A stretch of 59,911 bases of DNA from Gammaproteobacteria bacterium (GCA_015488755.1 WFNB01000087.1:1-59911); one strand, 5' to 3'; positions 1-9,238 are shown, counted from the first letter of the stretch. Numbers and translations are program-made. Notes: generated from the sequence alone by a model not told the origin.

Positions 1-149
1 ACGTAGGTACTTAAGGATAACTCTGTGTTTACGGAGGAAGTTTTTGCCACATGGATGTGGCAATAAAGCCTCCAGGGATGGATTTACGGCGTCTTGCGTA
101 GTAAATACAGAGTTATCCTGCCTCAGACATGCTTAAGTACCTACCTATG
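1..149 (+). repeat. Palindromic miniature element, copy 1 (left 3 bp outside window)
   Basis: The ends read (cat)ACGTAGGTACTTAAG on the left and CTTAAGTACCTACCTATG on the right. An inner inverted pair, GGATAACTCTGTGTTTAC and GTAAATACAGAGTTATCC, lies inside them. A 12-nt insert sits only in the right arm, between the inner and outer repeats. The centre holds the hairpin GCCACATGGATGTGGC. Aligned to the other copies it would be 152 bp, starting 3 bp before the window. The 10 bases after it (150-159, AAATCAAGTT) are the predicted target duplication. Its end lies 32 bp before the comM start codon. Confidence 0.9.
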
Positions 150-181
150 AAATCAAGTTATTTTAGATTGCAGGAAATGTA

Positions 182-1732
182 ATGTCATTATCTATTGTTT
201 TTAGTCGAGCGGGTGGTTTAGATGCCCCTTTGGTTACGGTTGAGGTTTTATTGACTAATGGTTTACCCTGTTTAGGAATGGTTGGCCTTCCTGAAACAGC
301 AGTTAAAGAAAGTAAAGATCGAGTGCGAGGGGCAATTATTAATAGTCTCTTTGAATTCCCCATACGTCGCATTACCATTAATCTTGCCCCAGCAGATTTG
401 CCTAAAGAGGGTGGTCGTTTTGATCTGGCGATTGCTCTGGGTATTTTATTGTCTTCTCGGCAGTTGGTTTTACCTAGTAAAGAAGCATCTAAAGCGCAAG
501 AAAAATCACCCTATCATATTATTAAAAAATTTGAATTTGTGGGTGAGCTGGCATTAAGCGGTGATCTACGCCCAGTTAAAGGCATTATTCCCATTGCTAT
601 TCAGGCAAATAAAAATAAACGCATTCTCATTGTACCCGAAGAAAATGGCATTGAAGCGTCATTAATTAAAGGCTTGAAAGTTTATACAGCAAAGAGTTTA
701 CTGGAGGTATGTGCTTTTTTAAAAGGCCAGCAAGCACTTAAAGAACCAGAACAAAAACCAAGGGATGAGCAATGCAATTATAGTTTTTGCTTATCTGATA
801 TTCGAGGGCAGCAACATGCCAAACGTGCCTTAGAAATAGCAGCGGCTGGACAACATAGCTTGCTTATGAAAGGCCCTCCTGGCACAGGAAAAACCATGCT
901 TGCCAGTCGGATGATTACTATCTTACCCGATCTTTCTGATGCTGAGGCAGAAGAAGTTGCCGCAATCCGTTCAGTGTGTGGTGAACAGGTTAATTTTAAA
1001 AACTGGGCAATCCGAGGTTTTCGTGTGCCCCACCATACGGCATCCGGTGTTGCTTTGGTAGGTGGCGGCAGTTATCCAAGGCCTGGGGAAATTAGCTTGG
1101 CTCATCATGGTGTTTTATTTATGGATGAACTGCCTGAATTTAGCCCAAAAGTATTGGAAGTGTTAAGAGAACCGTTAGAGTCAGGAAAAGTAGCTATTTC
1201 AAGAGCAGCCCAGCAGGCTGAGTTTCCCGCTTCCTTTCAGCTTATTGCCGCTATGAATCCTTGTCCCTGTGGGTATTGGGGGGATAAGCAAAATAATTGT
1301 CGTTGTACCAGTGAGCAGGTTCAACGCTATCAAAATCGCTTATCAGGCCCTTTTTTAGATCGTATTGATATGCACATTGAAGTGCCTGCGTTATCACATA
1401 GTGATTTACAACAAAATAGTGCTAGTATAGAGAATAGTGTACAAGTGAAACAGCGAGTGATGCTTGCCCAGCAACGGCAGATAGCCAGACGGCAACATTG
1501 TAATGCGCATTTAACGAATAAAGAAATTGAGCAAGACTGTTTGTTATCAGCAGAAAATCAGGCCGTATTGGAAAAAACCATGGCTAAGATGAAACTTTCT
1601 GCCAGAGCCTATCATCGAATATTAAAATTAGCTCGAACAATTGCAGATTTAGAAGCTAGTGACATAATCCAACTACATCATCTAACGGAATCAATCAGTT
1701 ATCGCAAGATGGATCATTTCCAATCAGTATAA
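182..1732 (+). CDS. comM: ComM/YifB family AAA+ ATPase (Mg-chelatase-like), natural transformation helicase
   Basis: This 516-residue protein matches the usual length of the YifB/ComM family, in which ComM is a hexameric helicase that extends branch migration during natural transformation. An N-terminal ChlI-like domain (about 1-170) precedes the AAA+ core, with Walker A GPPGTGKT at 231-238 and Walker B VLFMDE at 311-316. A cysteine cluster, NPCPCG at 359-364 plus C373 and C375, is typical of the family. The C-terminal Mg-chelatase domain covers about 400-510. The ATG is preceded by AGGA at 172-175. Palindromic element copies 1 and 2 lie on either side in opposite orientation. Function in DNA uptake is inferred from the family; no other competence gene is in the window. 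Confidence 0.93.
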   Translation: MSLSIVFSRAGGLDAPLVTVEVLLTNGLPCLGMVGLPETAVKESKDRVRGAIINSLFEFPIRRITINLAPADLPKEGGRFDLAIALGILLSSRQLVLPSKEASKAQEKSPYHIIKKFEFVGELALSGDLRPVKGIIPIAIQANKNKRILIVPEENGIEASLIKGLKVYTAKSLLEVCAFLKGQQALKEPEQKPRDEQCNYSFCLSDIRGQQHAKRALEIAAAGQHSLLMKGPPGTGKTMLASRMITILPDLSDAEAEEVAAIRSVCGEQVNFKNWAIRGFRVPHHTASGVALVGGGSYPRPGEISLAHHGVLFMDELPEFSPKVLEVLREPLESGKVAISRAAQQAEFPASFQLIAAMNPCPCGYWGDKQNNCRCTSEQVQRYQNRLSGPFLDRIDMHIEVPALSHSDLQQNSASIENSVQVKQRVMLAQQRQIARRQHCNAHLTNKEIEQDCLLSAENQAVLEKTMAKMKLSARAYHRILKLARTIADLEASDIIQLHHLTESISYRKMDHFQSV

Positions 1733-1767
1733 GTTTAGAAATAAGGTATCGCTTATTAATAGACTCT

Positions 1768-1919
1768 CATAGGTAGGTACTTAAGAACTTTTGGGCTAGG
1801 ATAACTCTGTGTTTACTACAGAAGACACCGTAAATCCATCCTTGGAGGCTTTATTGCCACATCCATGTGGCAAAAACTTCTTCCGCAAACACAGAGTTAT
1901 CCTTAAATACCTACATATG
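1768..1919 (-). repeat. Palindromic miniature element, copy 2, with 10-bp target duplication
   Basis: This 152-bp element begins CATAGGTAGGTACTTAAG and ends CCTACATATG. It is inverted relative to copy 1. It is flanked by a perfect 10-bp direct repeat, AATAGACTCT, at 1758-1767 and 1920-1929. It fills the intergenic space between the convergent comM and ttcA genes. The core contains GCCACATCCATGTGGC and the segment complementary to the GGATGGATTTACGGCGTCTT motif of copy 1. Confidence 0.93.
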
Positions 1920-1972
1920 AATAGACTCTATGCTGATATTTTGAGAAATATTTATGTGCTTTAGTCTAAGAT

Positions 1973-2749
1973 TTATTTAAATAATTTTTCAATATTGGCA
2001 TGTTCAACAGCCATTAAAGGCTTGAGAGTATTGAGTAAATTAGCAAATAAATTATTATTGCTTTGTTCTTCCTGAGCCAATAACTGCTTCATGTGATCCC
2101 GTTGGGTAGGCATGCTAAAACAGGCGGGGCAACTATCGGCTATAACGGGTAGCTGAGCTGTTTTTGCGTACTCACTGGTCATACTTTCCCTTGTATAGAC
2201 TAATGGCCGGATGACCCGAATATCACCTGATTGGATAGTATAATTAGCCTTCATGGTTTGTAATTTACCATTATGAAAGGCGGACATAAGAAAGCTTTCG
2301 GCGAGATCATCAAGATGCTGTGCCAGTGCCAATACGTTATAACCTTCTTTCCTAAGCGTACTATAAAGAATACCACGCTTCATTCGAGAGCAAAATGAGC
2401 AAAAAGAGTCACCGTGCATAGAACTTTCTGCTTGATCAAGAATAGCTTGTTCCTGATAAAAATAAGGGATACCTAAATTTGCCAGATAATCTTTTAGCGG
2501 TGAAGGATCAAAGCCCTCAATTTGTGGATCAACCGTTATGGCACCCAACTCAAATTTAATCGGTGCGTACTGCTTGAGATGATAAAGTATTAATAATAAA
2601 GACAGAGAATCCTTACCACCAGAAACACCCAGCAATATTTTATCGCCCTCATTAATCATCTTAAAATCAGCAATTGCACGGCCAACAAGACGCATTAATG
2701 ATTTAGGAGGTTTTAAATAACCGAGTTTTAAAAACTTAGCTGTGCTCAT
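1973..2749 (-). CDS. ttcA: TtcA-family PP-loop tRNA 2-thiocytidine synthetase
   Basis: TtcA adenylates and thiolates cytidine 32 of some tRNAs, using ATP and a [4Fe-4S] cluster. The PP-loop SGGKDS is at residues 43-48. Two CxxC pairs are visible, C117/C120 (CSFC) and C207/C210 (CPAC), together with family segments such as DPQIEGFDPSPLKDYL and the IRPLVYTRE stretch. The protein is 258 residues, shorter than the roughly 300 of E. coli TtcA, mainly at the C-terminus. It is the last gene of a leftward mutY-yggX-ttcA set, 32 bp after yggX. A closely related PP-loop subfamily with another tRNA substrate cannot be excluded. No convincing ribosome binding site precedes the ATG. Confidence 0.8.
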   Translation of the reverse strand: MSTAKFLKLGYLKPPKSLMRLVGRAIADFKMINEGDKILLGVSGGKDSLSLLLILYHLKQYAPIKFELGAITVDPQIEGFDPSPLKDYLANLGIPYFYQEQAILDQAESSMHGDSFCSFCSRMKRGILYSTLRKEGYNVLALAQHLDDLAESFLMSAFHNGKLQTMKANYTIQSGDIRVIRPLVYTRESMTSEYAKTAQLPVIADSCPACFSMPTQRDHMKQLLAQEEQSNNNLFANLLNTLKPLMAVEHANIEKLFK

Positions 2750-2781
2750 GGATTATTCTGGTGCAACTGATTTAGGTATGA

Positions 2782-3054
2782 CTATTTAGGTGCGACATAG
2801 TCATCGGGCTTAGCAGAGGCTTCATCACTAAAAAAGAACTTATCCATCTCTGTTTCTAAAAATTTACGATGTTCAGGATCAATGGGTGATAAACGATATT
2901 CATTTATCAACATGGTCTGGTGTTGTACCCAGCCAGCCCATGCTTCTTTTGATACATGCTCAAAAATACGTTTGCCTAAATCACCGGGGTAAGTAATTCG
3001 CTCAAGACCTTCTGCTTCTTTTCCTAGTTTTACACAATTTACTATTCGTGACAT
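2782..3054 (-). CDS. yggX: YggX, probable Fe(II)-trafficking / oxidative damage protection protein
   Basis: This small cytosolic protein of 90 residues has the family length. It carries the conserved N-terminal cysteine (C7 in [11 protein letters not shown]) and the characteristic [16 protein letters not shown] segment. YggX is linked to labile iron and protection of FeS clusters from superoxide. AAAAGG lies about 8 bases before the ATG. The gene starts 12 bp after the mutY stop, the same order as mutY-yggX in enterobacteria, so a shared transcript protecting the MutY cluster is a reasonable inference. Confidence 0.95.
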   Translation of the reverse strand: MSRIVNCVKLGKEAEGLERITYPGDLGKRIFEHVSKEAWAGWVQHQTMLINEYRLSPIDPEHRKFLETEMDKFFFSDEASAKPDDYVAPK

Positions 3055-3066
3055 AGCTGTACCTTT

Positions 3067-4167
3067 TTATGCTGTTTGTTCAGTTGTTTTATTTGCTTTG
3101 CCAGCAGATGAATCACTGACAGTCTGTTGTAATATAAGCGTATTTATGGGGGCTGGCATTCCTATTTTCAATGATTTCTTTGGGTTAAACCAACAAATAG
3201 ATGCATTATCATGGATTGCTAATGGTGTTTTAATGTGAATGATGACGGGGGTAATGAATAAGTGAAAGTGACTAAAAGTATGTTTAAATTCAGCTAGAAT
3301 CTGAGGTTGGCTTATGACGTTATAGCGGTGTTGATTGAGCCAATGAGTCACTTCATCCATTGTTAGACATTGAGGAAATGACCACAAGCCACCCCAGATG
3401 CCTTGCTGTGGACGCTGTTCAAGAAAGAACTCTCCCATTTCATTTTTTAGCATAAGCAAATAAGCTGTTTTATTGGGTTTCTTTTTCTTAGGTTTTGCCT
3501 GAGGATAGAGATGAGTCTGTTTATTTAAGTATGCCTGACACTGGCCATTAAGAGGGCAGTGCAAACAGTGTGGCTTGCTGCGACTGCATACGCTAGAACC
3601 TAAGTCCATTAATGCTTGATTAAAATCACCACAATGCTGTTTGGGGGTCAGTTGGTCGATGTATTGCCAAAGTTCTTTTTGTACCTTAGCCAGACCACTC
3701 CAGCCTTCTACTTGATAATATCGGCATAAAATTCGCTTTACATTGCCATCGAGAATACTCTGGTGTTGACCATAAGCCAAGGATAAAATAGCCCCAGCAG
3801 TGGAGCGTCCGATACCTGGTAAGGCCTGTAATTCATCGATTGTTTGGGGAAATTTAGCCTGATGATGGTATTGAATAATGTCTGCCGTTTTATGTAAGTT
3901 TCGACCTCTAGCATAGTAGCCTAAGCCTGTCCAAAGGTACAGAACATCATCAACGGCTGCATCAGCAAGTATTTTCAAAGAGGGGAAGCGTTCCATAAAG
4001 CGTAAGTAATAAGGAATAACTGTTTTAACCTGAGTTTGCTGAAGCATGATTTCAGAGACCCATACTCGATAAGCTGTTTTATTTTGTTGCCATGGTAGGT
4101 CTTTGCGACCGTGTTGATCAAACCAAGAAAGTAGCTGATTAGAAAATTGTGTGCTTAAGTGCTTAAT
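3067..4167 (-). CDS. mutY: A/G-specific adenine DNA glycosylase MutY, probable ATT start
   Basis: MutY removes adenine mispaired with 8-oxoguanine. The helix-hairpin-helix is LPGIGRSTAGAI, the catalytic aspartate is in ILDGNV, and the [4Fe-4S] ligands follow C-x6-C-x2-C-x5-C (CSRSKPHCLHCPLNGQC). A NUDIX-like 8-oxoG recognition domain forms the C-terminus. The first ATG is at 4047, but it would delete the catalytic glutamate (SEIMLQQT) and the N-terminal helix. The frame stays open upstream and encodes QFSNQLLSWFDQHGRKDLPW and then NKTAYRVWVSEI, which matches the normal MutY N-terminus. No ATG, GTG or TTG is available there. An ATT at 4165-4167 lies 10 bases after AGGA, directly after an in-frame TAG, and gives 366 residues. 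The start codon is an inference; the extension is well supported. Confidence 0.9.
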   Translation of the reverse strand: MKHLSTQFSNQLLSWFDQHGRKDLPWQQNKTAYRVWVSEIMLQQTQVKTVIPYYLRFMERFPSLKILADAAVDDVLYLWTGLGYYARGRNLHKTADIIQYHHQAKFPQTIDELQALPGIGRSTAGAILSLAYGQHQSILDGNVKRILCRYYQVEGWSGLAKVQKELWQYIDQLTPKQHCGDFNQALMDLGSSVCSRSKPHCLHCPLNGQCQAYLNKQTHLYPQAKPKKKKPNKTAYLLMLKNEMGEFFLEQRPQQGIWGGLWSFPQCLTMDEVTHWLNQHRYNVISQPQILAEFKHTFSHFHLFITPVIIHIKTPLAIHDNASICWFNPKKSLKIGMPAPINTLILQQTVSDSSAGKANKTTEQTA

Positions 4168-4196
4168 GACAGATAATTCCTATTGTGGATAATCAT

Positions 4197-4221
4197 AAAA
4201 AAGCCGGAGAAACTCCGGCTT
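4197..4221 (-). terminator. Rho-independent terminator of asmA
   Basis: On the minus strand a 9-bp stem (AAGCCGGAG / CTCCGGCTT) with a 3-nt loop is followed by six T residues. It lies just beyond the asmA stop codon and before mutY, so asmA appears to be transcribed separately from mutY-yggX-ttcA. Confidence 0.9.
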
Positions 4222-4243
4222 GTTAGGCTAAATTTGATGATTT

Positions 4244-6367
4244 TTAAAACTTAAAGCCTTTAAACTTATCACCAAACTGTTTCTCTAGTTGTTTATTGAG
4301 CTCTTTTTCAACTTTCTTTTTCACTTCCTTTTCTAACACTTTGCTGATATTGGCTTCTTCTGAGAGCTCAGAAAACTTACCCTTAATGGTATAAGGAAAT
4401 TCTTTTCCTTTGAAATCAGTTCCTTGAGAATCTTTATCAATCTTCATACTATTTAACATTTTAATGGCTAGAGTATAATCCAAGTACTCCTTGGGGACAT
4501 CAGCATAGCCCTTACCTGTTAACTCCATAACGGGTGATTTGCTGGCCAAATCATCATTACGAAATACTCCATTTTTAATCTTCATGGTGCCTTTTAATTC
4601 GGTAAATTTAGTATTTTTATCTTGCGATTCAGTAGGGATTGCTCGGCCTTTTAACAAAGCATCGGCCTTTCTTATGGTACTTAAAATATCTAATTTCTTA
4701 ATATGGCCATCGGTAATAAGAAACTTAGCAATACCATTACTATTTTTTATTAAACGGTCTTTATCATTACCCAAGGTTGTGATATTTGTTGAGATATTAG
4801 CAACACCAGTAAATTCCTGAGTACCGGTTGTGTCTTGCAATAAATCGCCCAATTGTACCCCTTTTAATTGATTAACAATTTTTAGCTTGGGTGTTTTACC
4901 ACGGGCATCAATATCTGTTTTTAGGTTAATGGTACCCTGATACAGCTTGGCCTTTAACGGTGCTAGTTGTACTAAGCCCTTGTGTCCCTTTAAGACAATA
5001 ACCACATCACTCATCTTAGCATTGCCTGCAATAAATTGAGCAATGTGTAATTTGCCACTTAAATTGAGTTTTCGTAATACTTCAACAGGAAATAATGGGC
5101 CTCTGGATGCAGTCTTTGGGGCTGATTTCTTGTTATCAGTTTTTGCTTTAGCGGCTGGGGTGGCTTGCTCAGCAAGGGCATAATAATCAATATTTAATTG
5201 ATTAAGAGTAAGATCAAAGCCATAAAGAGGTTTGCTAAAGTTCTTAATTGAGGCCGTACCCTTTAAAGAGGTATCATCAAGATTGGCTTCCAAGGAGCTA
5301 ATGTTTAGGGTACTGCTGGTGCCGGTAAAACTGAGTTTGGCGTCAGCCGTTGTTAAAGCCTTGTCTTCTTTCATTTTAGGCAAACTGGCACCTAATGTTG
5401 TAGCCAGTGTTTTAGGTGAAAACTGCTCAATACTGAGCTGACCATTAAACTGTGGTGAGCTATTGAGTTTATTTGCATGAAATAAGCCTTTCATAACCAT
5501 ATCAAAGGAGGTGAGTTGCATTTTATTGACTTCAAGTGTTTGTGACTGGCCATTAAAACTAATATCACCAGAAAGCACGGTTTTATTAGCACCACCGGGT
5601 AAAATTGCTCCTTTTAAGTCGAGTGATAATTTAGTATTCGGTAATTGAAACAATTGTTTTGTTAATGAAATTGTGGGTGAGCTATCGAGTGTAAAATCGC
5701 CAGATATGGCAGGATTATTACTATTAATATGGGTAGTAACGGTCAGATCAAAGGGACTATCTTCAACTAATTTACTGATAGTGATATTACTTTTTTCCAA
5801 ACGGATCACTTGCTTAGCCTGCGCATCTGTCCAAGTGATAAGAGCATCACTAATTATTAAACCTTCGACCTCAATGGCGGGCATGGTGCTTGAGTCAGAT
5901 TTTTTCTGAGTGTCTTTATTTTGTTTGGCCGGTGATTTTTTAGATGCCTTATCTTTGCCTGATAAATCACTCCAGTTAGTTTTTCCTTGCTTATTTTTAA
6001 CCAGATTCAACTCCATACCACTGAGCTTGATTTGGCCAATATTTAAACGATTATCATTTATTAAAGGCATTATATCGACAAATAATGAAGCCCCTTTTAT
6101 TTTAGCAAAGGGCTTGTCAGTAAAGCCTTTGGCATTACTCAACTCCATTTTACCCAGCTCCAGAGAAACAGCCAAAGGCAGTGATACGGCCAGATCAATA
6201 TTGCCTTCAATGGTCAGAGTTCGCCCTGTCTGATCAAAGACTTGCTGGGCAATTTGATCCTTATAGTCATTTGGATCGACAAATAGGGGAATCAATATGC
6301 CTGCCAAAACAACAATAATGATAAGAGAAACAATAGTCCAAAGGAAAAATTTAAGTAATTTAGTCAT
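4244..6367 (-). CDS. asmA: AsmA family outer-membrane biogenesis / inner-membrane-anchored protein
   Basis: The protein has about 707 residues. One N-terminal membrane helix (FFLWTIVSLIIIVVLAGILI) is followed by a long periplasmic region rich in beta-strand, the layout of AsmA-like proteins. These belong to the bacterial lipid-bridge group thought to move phospholipid toward the outer membrane. The N-terminal AsmA domain shows DPNDYKDQIAQQVFDQTGRTL and the C-terminal domain includes the NGIAKFLITDGHI type segment. The C-terminus is lysine-rich. The longest frame begins with TTG at 6379; the ATG at 6367 (MTKLLKFFLW) is the more natural start. A strong terminator follows. Confidence 0.88.
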   Translation of the reverse strand: MTKLLKFFLWTIVSLIIIVVLAGILIPLFVDPNDYKDQIAQQVFDQTGRTLTIEGNIDLAVSLPLAVSLELGKMELSNAKGFTDKPFAKIKGASLFVDIMPLINDNRLNIGQIKLSGMELNLVKNKQGKTNWSDLSGKDKASKKSPAKQNKDTQKKSDSSTMPAIEVEGLIISDALITWTDAQAKQVIRLEKSNITISKLVEDSPFDLTVTTHINSNNPAISGDFTLDSSPTISLTKQLFQLPNTKLSLDLKGAILPGGANKTVLSGDISFNGQSQTLEVNKMQLTSFDMVMKGLFHANKLNSSPQFNGQLSIEQFSPKTLATTLGASLPKMKEDKALTTADAKLSFTGTSSTLNISSLEANLDDTSLKGTASIKNFSKPLYGFDLTLNQLNIDYYALAEQATPAAKAKTDNKKSAPKTASRGPLFPVEVLRKLNLSGKLHIAQFIAGNAKMSDVVIVLKGHKGLVQLAPLKAKLYQGTINLKTDIDARGKTPKLKIVNQLKGVQLGDLLQDTTGTQEFTGVANISTNITTLGNDKDRLIKNSNGIAKFLITDGHIKKLDILSTIRKADALLKGRAIPTESQDKNTKFTELKGTMKIKNGVFRNDDLASKSPVMELTGKGYADVPKEYLDYTLAIKMLNSMKIDKDSQGTDFKGKEFPYTIKGKFSELSEEANISKVLEKEVKKKVEKELNKQLEKQFGDKFKGFKF

Positions 6368-6492
6368 ATTGGTTACCAATTTGTGATCATATAGCTTGGA
6401 GTGATTAAATGTGTAGGTCTATAGTAAAATAGATAGGTCTTTGAGCGCAACCTATACTTTATGTCGTAATATTCCAACAGGAAAGTTAATCC

Positions 6493-6975
6493 TTAACTAA
6501 CAGGCTTACGCTGATAATCTAATAATTTATTGGCAAAATACTTATCACCCAACTCTGGATCCACTGTATTGCCCTCTAAATCGACTAATTCAAGTTCGTA
6601 GTCATTCCAACCACGTAGTCCAGTTTTTAGTGAGGAGACATTGTTATAGCCCATTTGCATGAGAGTAAAGGCCGCAAAAATACTTCGACTGCCAGAGCGA
6701 CATACCACAATGACTTCTTTATCTCGTGCTTCGACTAGCTCAGGCTCTGTTTCTTCGTGATCCCACTCTACGGCAGTTTCTAAAATACCACGGGGAACAT
6801 GCAGTGAATTTTTAATATGCATGGTATCGTATTCTTGATTTTCTCGCACATCAAGAAATAATAGGTCATCATTATTGTCTATTTTCTCCTCAATATCCCA
6901 AGGAAAATATTCGCTAATTTGAGGTGAAATCTGGGCAACAAGATCTTGATAAGTGATGCGTTTTTTTGTATTCAT
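6493..6975 (-). CDS. Single-domain rhodanese-like sulfurtransferase
   Basis: This 160-residue cytosolic protein has a rhodanese fold: LFLDVRENQEYDTMHIKNSLHVPRG is read in the first half (LDVRE at 41-45), and the active-site loop is CRSGSRS with the catalytic cysteine at C92. The six-residue active loop is of the type found in small sulfur-carrier rhodaneses. An N-terminal 35-residue segment (ISPQISEYFPWDIEEKI) precedes the domain. It stands alone between asmA and the acyl-CoA synthetase. The sulfur donor and acceptor are not indicated by context. Confidence 0.9.
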   Translation of the reverse strand: MNTKKRITYQDLVAQISPQISEYFPWDIEEKIDNNDDLLFLDVRENQEYDTMHIKNSLHVPRGILETAVEWDHEETEPELVEARDKEVIVVCRSGSRSIFAAFTLMQMGYNNVSSLKTGLRGWNDYELELVDLEGNTVDPELGDKYFANKLLDYQRKPVS

Positions 6976-7068
6976 AGTATTTTTTAATGTTAGTATCGTC
7001 TAAGTGTAACGTGTTTAAATTTTTTGTACAGTGACATTATCACTATTAGGATAAATGATAACAAACGG

Positions 7069-8892
7069 CTATTTGCCTTGATACAAACGCTCAATGTCAT
7101 CTTTGAATTGTTCCAATACGATAGGGCGTTTAACTTTAAGCGTGGGGGTTAATACGCCATTATCCACCGTCCAAGGATCCAATGTTAAAATTACTTTTCG
7201 TATTTTTGCATAGCCTGGGAAATCATGCAGTACGGTTCTTAAATGGCGAATTATTTGCTGCTGAACGGCTTTGTTTTGCAAATTAGCCTTATCGAAGGGA
7301 TCAAGCTTATTTTCCTCAGCAATATGTACCCATTGTTCAGAATTTAAGACCAAGATAGCACCCAAATAGGCTTGGCCTTCTCCAAGTAATAAGGCGTGAT
7401 CAAATTTAGGATCAATAACAATGGTACTTTCAATATCCGTGGGAGGAATTTTCTCGCCATTGGACATAATTAAAATATCCTTTAAACGACCCGTAATATA
7501 AATATGTCCTGTTTTATTGTCAATACGTGCCTGATCACCCGTATGGAACCAGCCATCGGCATCAATGCTTTGTGCCGTGGCAGCATGGTTATTCCAATAG
7601 CCCATCATAACACCGGGACTTTTGATGAGTAATTCATTATTATCACCAATACTGACATCCACGCCTTCTAATGGGTGACCAATTGAACGAGGATCATTAC
7701 TAGCAAGACGATTAAATGTGGCAACTGGACTGGTTTCAGTAAGACCATAGCCCTGAATTAGAGTTAAACCAAGACCAATAAACGTTTTTGCTACGGGAAA
7801 TGGAATCGCAGCACCGCCTGTTGCTGCCAATCGTAAATTACCACCAAATTTTTGCATCACTTTATTGGCAACTAAATGCTTAAGCACAGGCCATAGTAAG
7901 CAAGAGAGACAAAAAATACTTTGTTTCTGCCGATATAAAAATCGCTCCCAGCCAACATAAACGGTGAGTTTAAATAAGGCTCGTTTAATGGGAGACCCTT
8001 TTAATAAAGTGCTTTCAATTTTGGCATAAATACGCTCATAAATACGAGGCACTGAGATGAGTAAGGTTGGTTTAATGGTGAGCATATCATCAGCAAGACC
8101 CTGAATGGAACGGGCAAAGGCAACCTTACAGCCAACCATTACAGTTAAGTAATAGCCCAAACTTCGCTCAAATGTGTGTGACATAGGCAAAAAGGATAAA
8201 AAGATGTCTTTGCTATTGATCTCTAAGCCATGAGCGGATGGAAATGCAATGGAGAGAATATTGCTATGGCTGAGCATAACCCCTTTGGGTTTGCCTGTGG
8301 TTCCAGATGTATAGACAATAGTGGCCAGTTCTTCAGGATCACCATCACGTTTATGCAGTACATGGCCTTGTTCAGGTAACCAGTCCTGCATAATAGTGAC
8401 GTGTGTGGCTTCATCTTTAAATTTATCTTCATGGGCATCAATTAATACCACCCGTTGTAGGAGTGTATTTTCTGCACACTTATCTCGTAAGCGTCGCCAC
8501 TGACTGATATCTTGAACAACTAATAATTTAACGGCAGAGTCTTCGAGTATATAGGCAATATTATCGGGGCGATCTTCCAAATAAAGGGGCACCACGACAA
8601 GTCCTAAACCTAATGCGGCCTGATCAACGGCAATCCATTCCTTACTATTTTTCATTAAAATGGCAATGCGATCACCGGATTCAAGATTTTCCTGTGTGAG
8701 GGCTTTTTGCCAGCGCCCAACAAGAATAGCCATTTCATTCCATGTTGTTTCCTGCCATTCACGAAGTGTTTTATGATATTGAATATAGGCCGTTTCATCG
8801 GCAGAAAGTGCGGTTCTTTCATAAAAAAGTCCATCCAGTGTGCCTACCTGCTTTGGATTTATTGTGGTGCTAAGAAAACTTGATTTTGCCAT
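7069..8892 (-). CDS. AMP-dependent synthetase, probable long-chain acyl-CoA synthetase
   Basis: This is an adenylate-forming enzyme of the acyl-CoA synthetase family, activating a carboxylic acid, probably a long-chain fatty acid, with ATP. The P-loop-like signature YTSGTTGKPKGVMLSH is present, as are GYGLTETSP (the A5-type motif) and GWFHTGD. The large size (about 607 residues) and the insert after the VPRIYERIYAKIE segment fit the bacterial FadD15-like long-chain group. The longest frame begins at 8919, but the ATG at 8892 (MAKSSFLSTTINPK) has AAGG about 7 bases upstream and is preferred. It is transcribed alone, divergently from thiS. Substrate chain length cannot be read from the sequence. 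Confidence 0.88.
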   Translation of the reverse strand: MAKSSFLSTTINPKQVGTLDGLFYERTALSADETAYIQYHKTLREWQETTWNEMAILVGRWQKALTQENLESGDRIAILMKNSKEWIAVDQAALGLGLVVVPLYLEDRPDNIAYILEDSAVKLLVVQDISQWRRLRDKCAENTLLQRVVLIDAHEDKFKDEATHVTIMQDWLPEQGHVLHKRDGDPEELATIVYTSGTTGKPKGVMLSHSNILSIAFPSAHGLEINSKDIFLSFLPMSHTFERSLGYYLTVMVGCKVAFARSIQGLADDMLTIKPTLLISVPRIYERIYAKIESTLLKGSPIKRALFKLTVYVGWERFLYRQKQSIFCLSCLLWPVLKHLVANKVMQKFGGNLRLAATGGAAIPFPVAKTFIGLGLTLIQGYGLTETSPVATFNRLASNDPRSIGHPLEGVDVSIGDNNELLIKSPGVMMGYWNNHAATAQSIDADGWFHTGDQARIDNKTGHIYITGRLKDILIMSNGEKIPPTDIESTIVIDPKFDHALLLGEGQAYLGAILVLNSEQWVHIAEENKLDPFDKANLQNKAVQQQIIRHLRTVLHDFPGYAKIRKVILTLDPWTVDNGVLTPTLKVKRPIVLEQFKDDIERLYQGK

Positions 8893-9007
8893 GTAAAAAC
8901 CTTGCACGATTACTTGCATGATTAAATGATGGGAGGTAAATTCCCAATGTGTTGTCTTTCAGTGTAAAATATAACATAGAGTTGAATTTATAAGTGAGGA
9001 ATTTTTT

Positions 9008-9208
9008 TTGGAAATTTTAGTAAATGGTGAAGTAAAAAAGGTTCATGCCTCTTTTTCAGTTCAGGATCTACTGACTGAAATGGACATAGTTGGGCAACGT
9101 CTAGCAGTTGAAGTGAATGAAGAAATTGTTTCTAAGAGTCGCCATAGTGACTACTGCTTTAAGGATGGAGATAAAATTGAGATTGTCCATGCCATTGGTG
9201 GTGGCTAA
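9008..9208 (+). CDS. thiS: ThiS sulfur-carrier protein
   Basis: This 66-residue ubiquitin-like protein ends in HAIGGG, so it has the C-terminal diglycine that is thiocarboxylated to carry sulfur for the thiazole ring of thiamin. It begins MEILVNGEVKK and has the standard ThiS length. The start is TTG with GAGGA at 8996-9000; no ATG is available upstream in frame. Its partner thiG is 4 kb away at 13282, although many gammaproteobacteria have thiS-thiG-trmB contiguous. No thiF or thiH is in the window. Confidence 0.93.
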   Translation: MEILVNGEVKKVHASFSVQDLLTEMDIVGQRLAVEVNEEIVSKSRHSDYCFKDGDKIEIVHAIGGG

Positions 9209-9238
9209 AGGCTTGTTGTGGATGCCTCATTAGGCCAG

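Noticed and set aside
1973-2749. Frameshift or truncation in ttcA
   Set aside because: The protein is short, but both CxxC pairs and the PP-loop are intact and the frame ends normally; it looks like a natural short variant.
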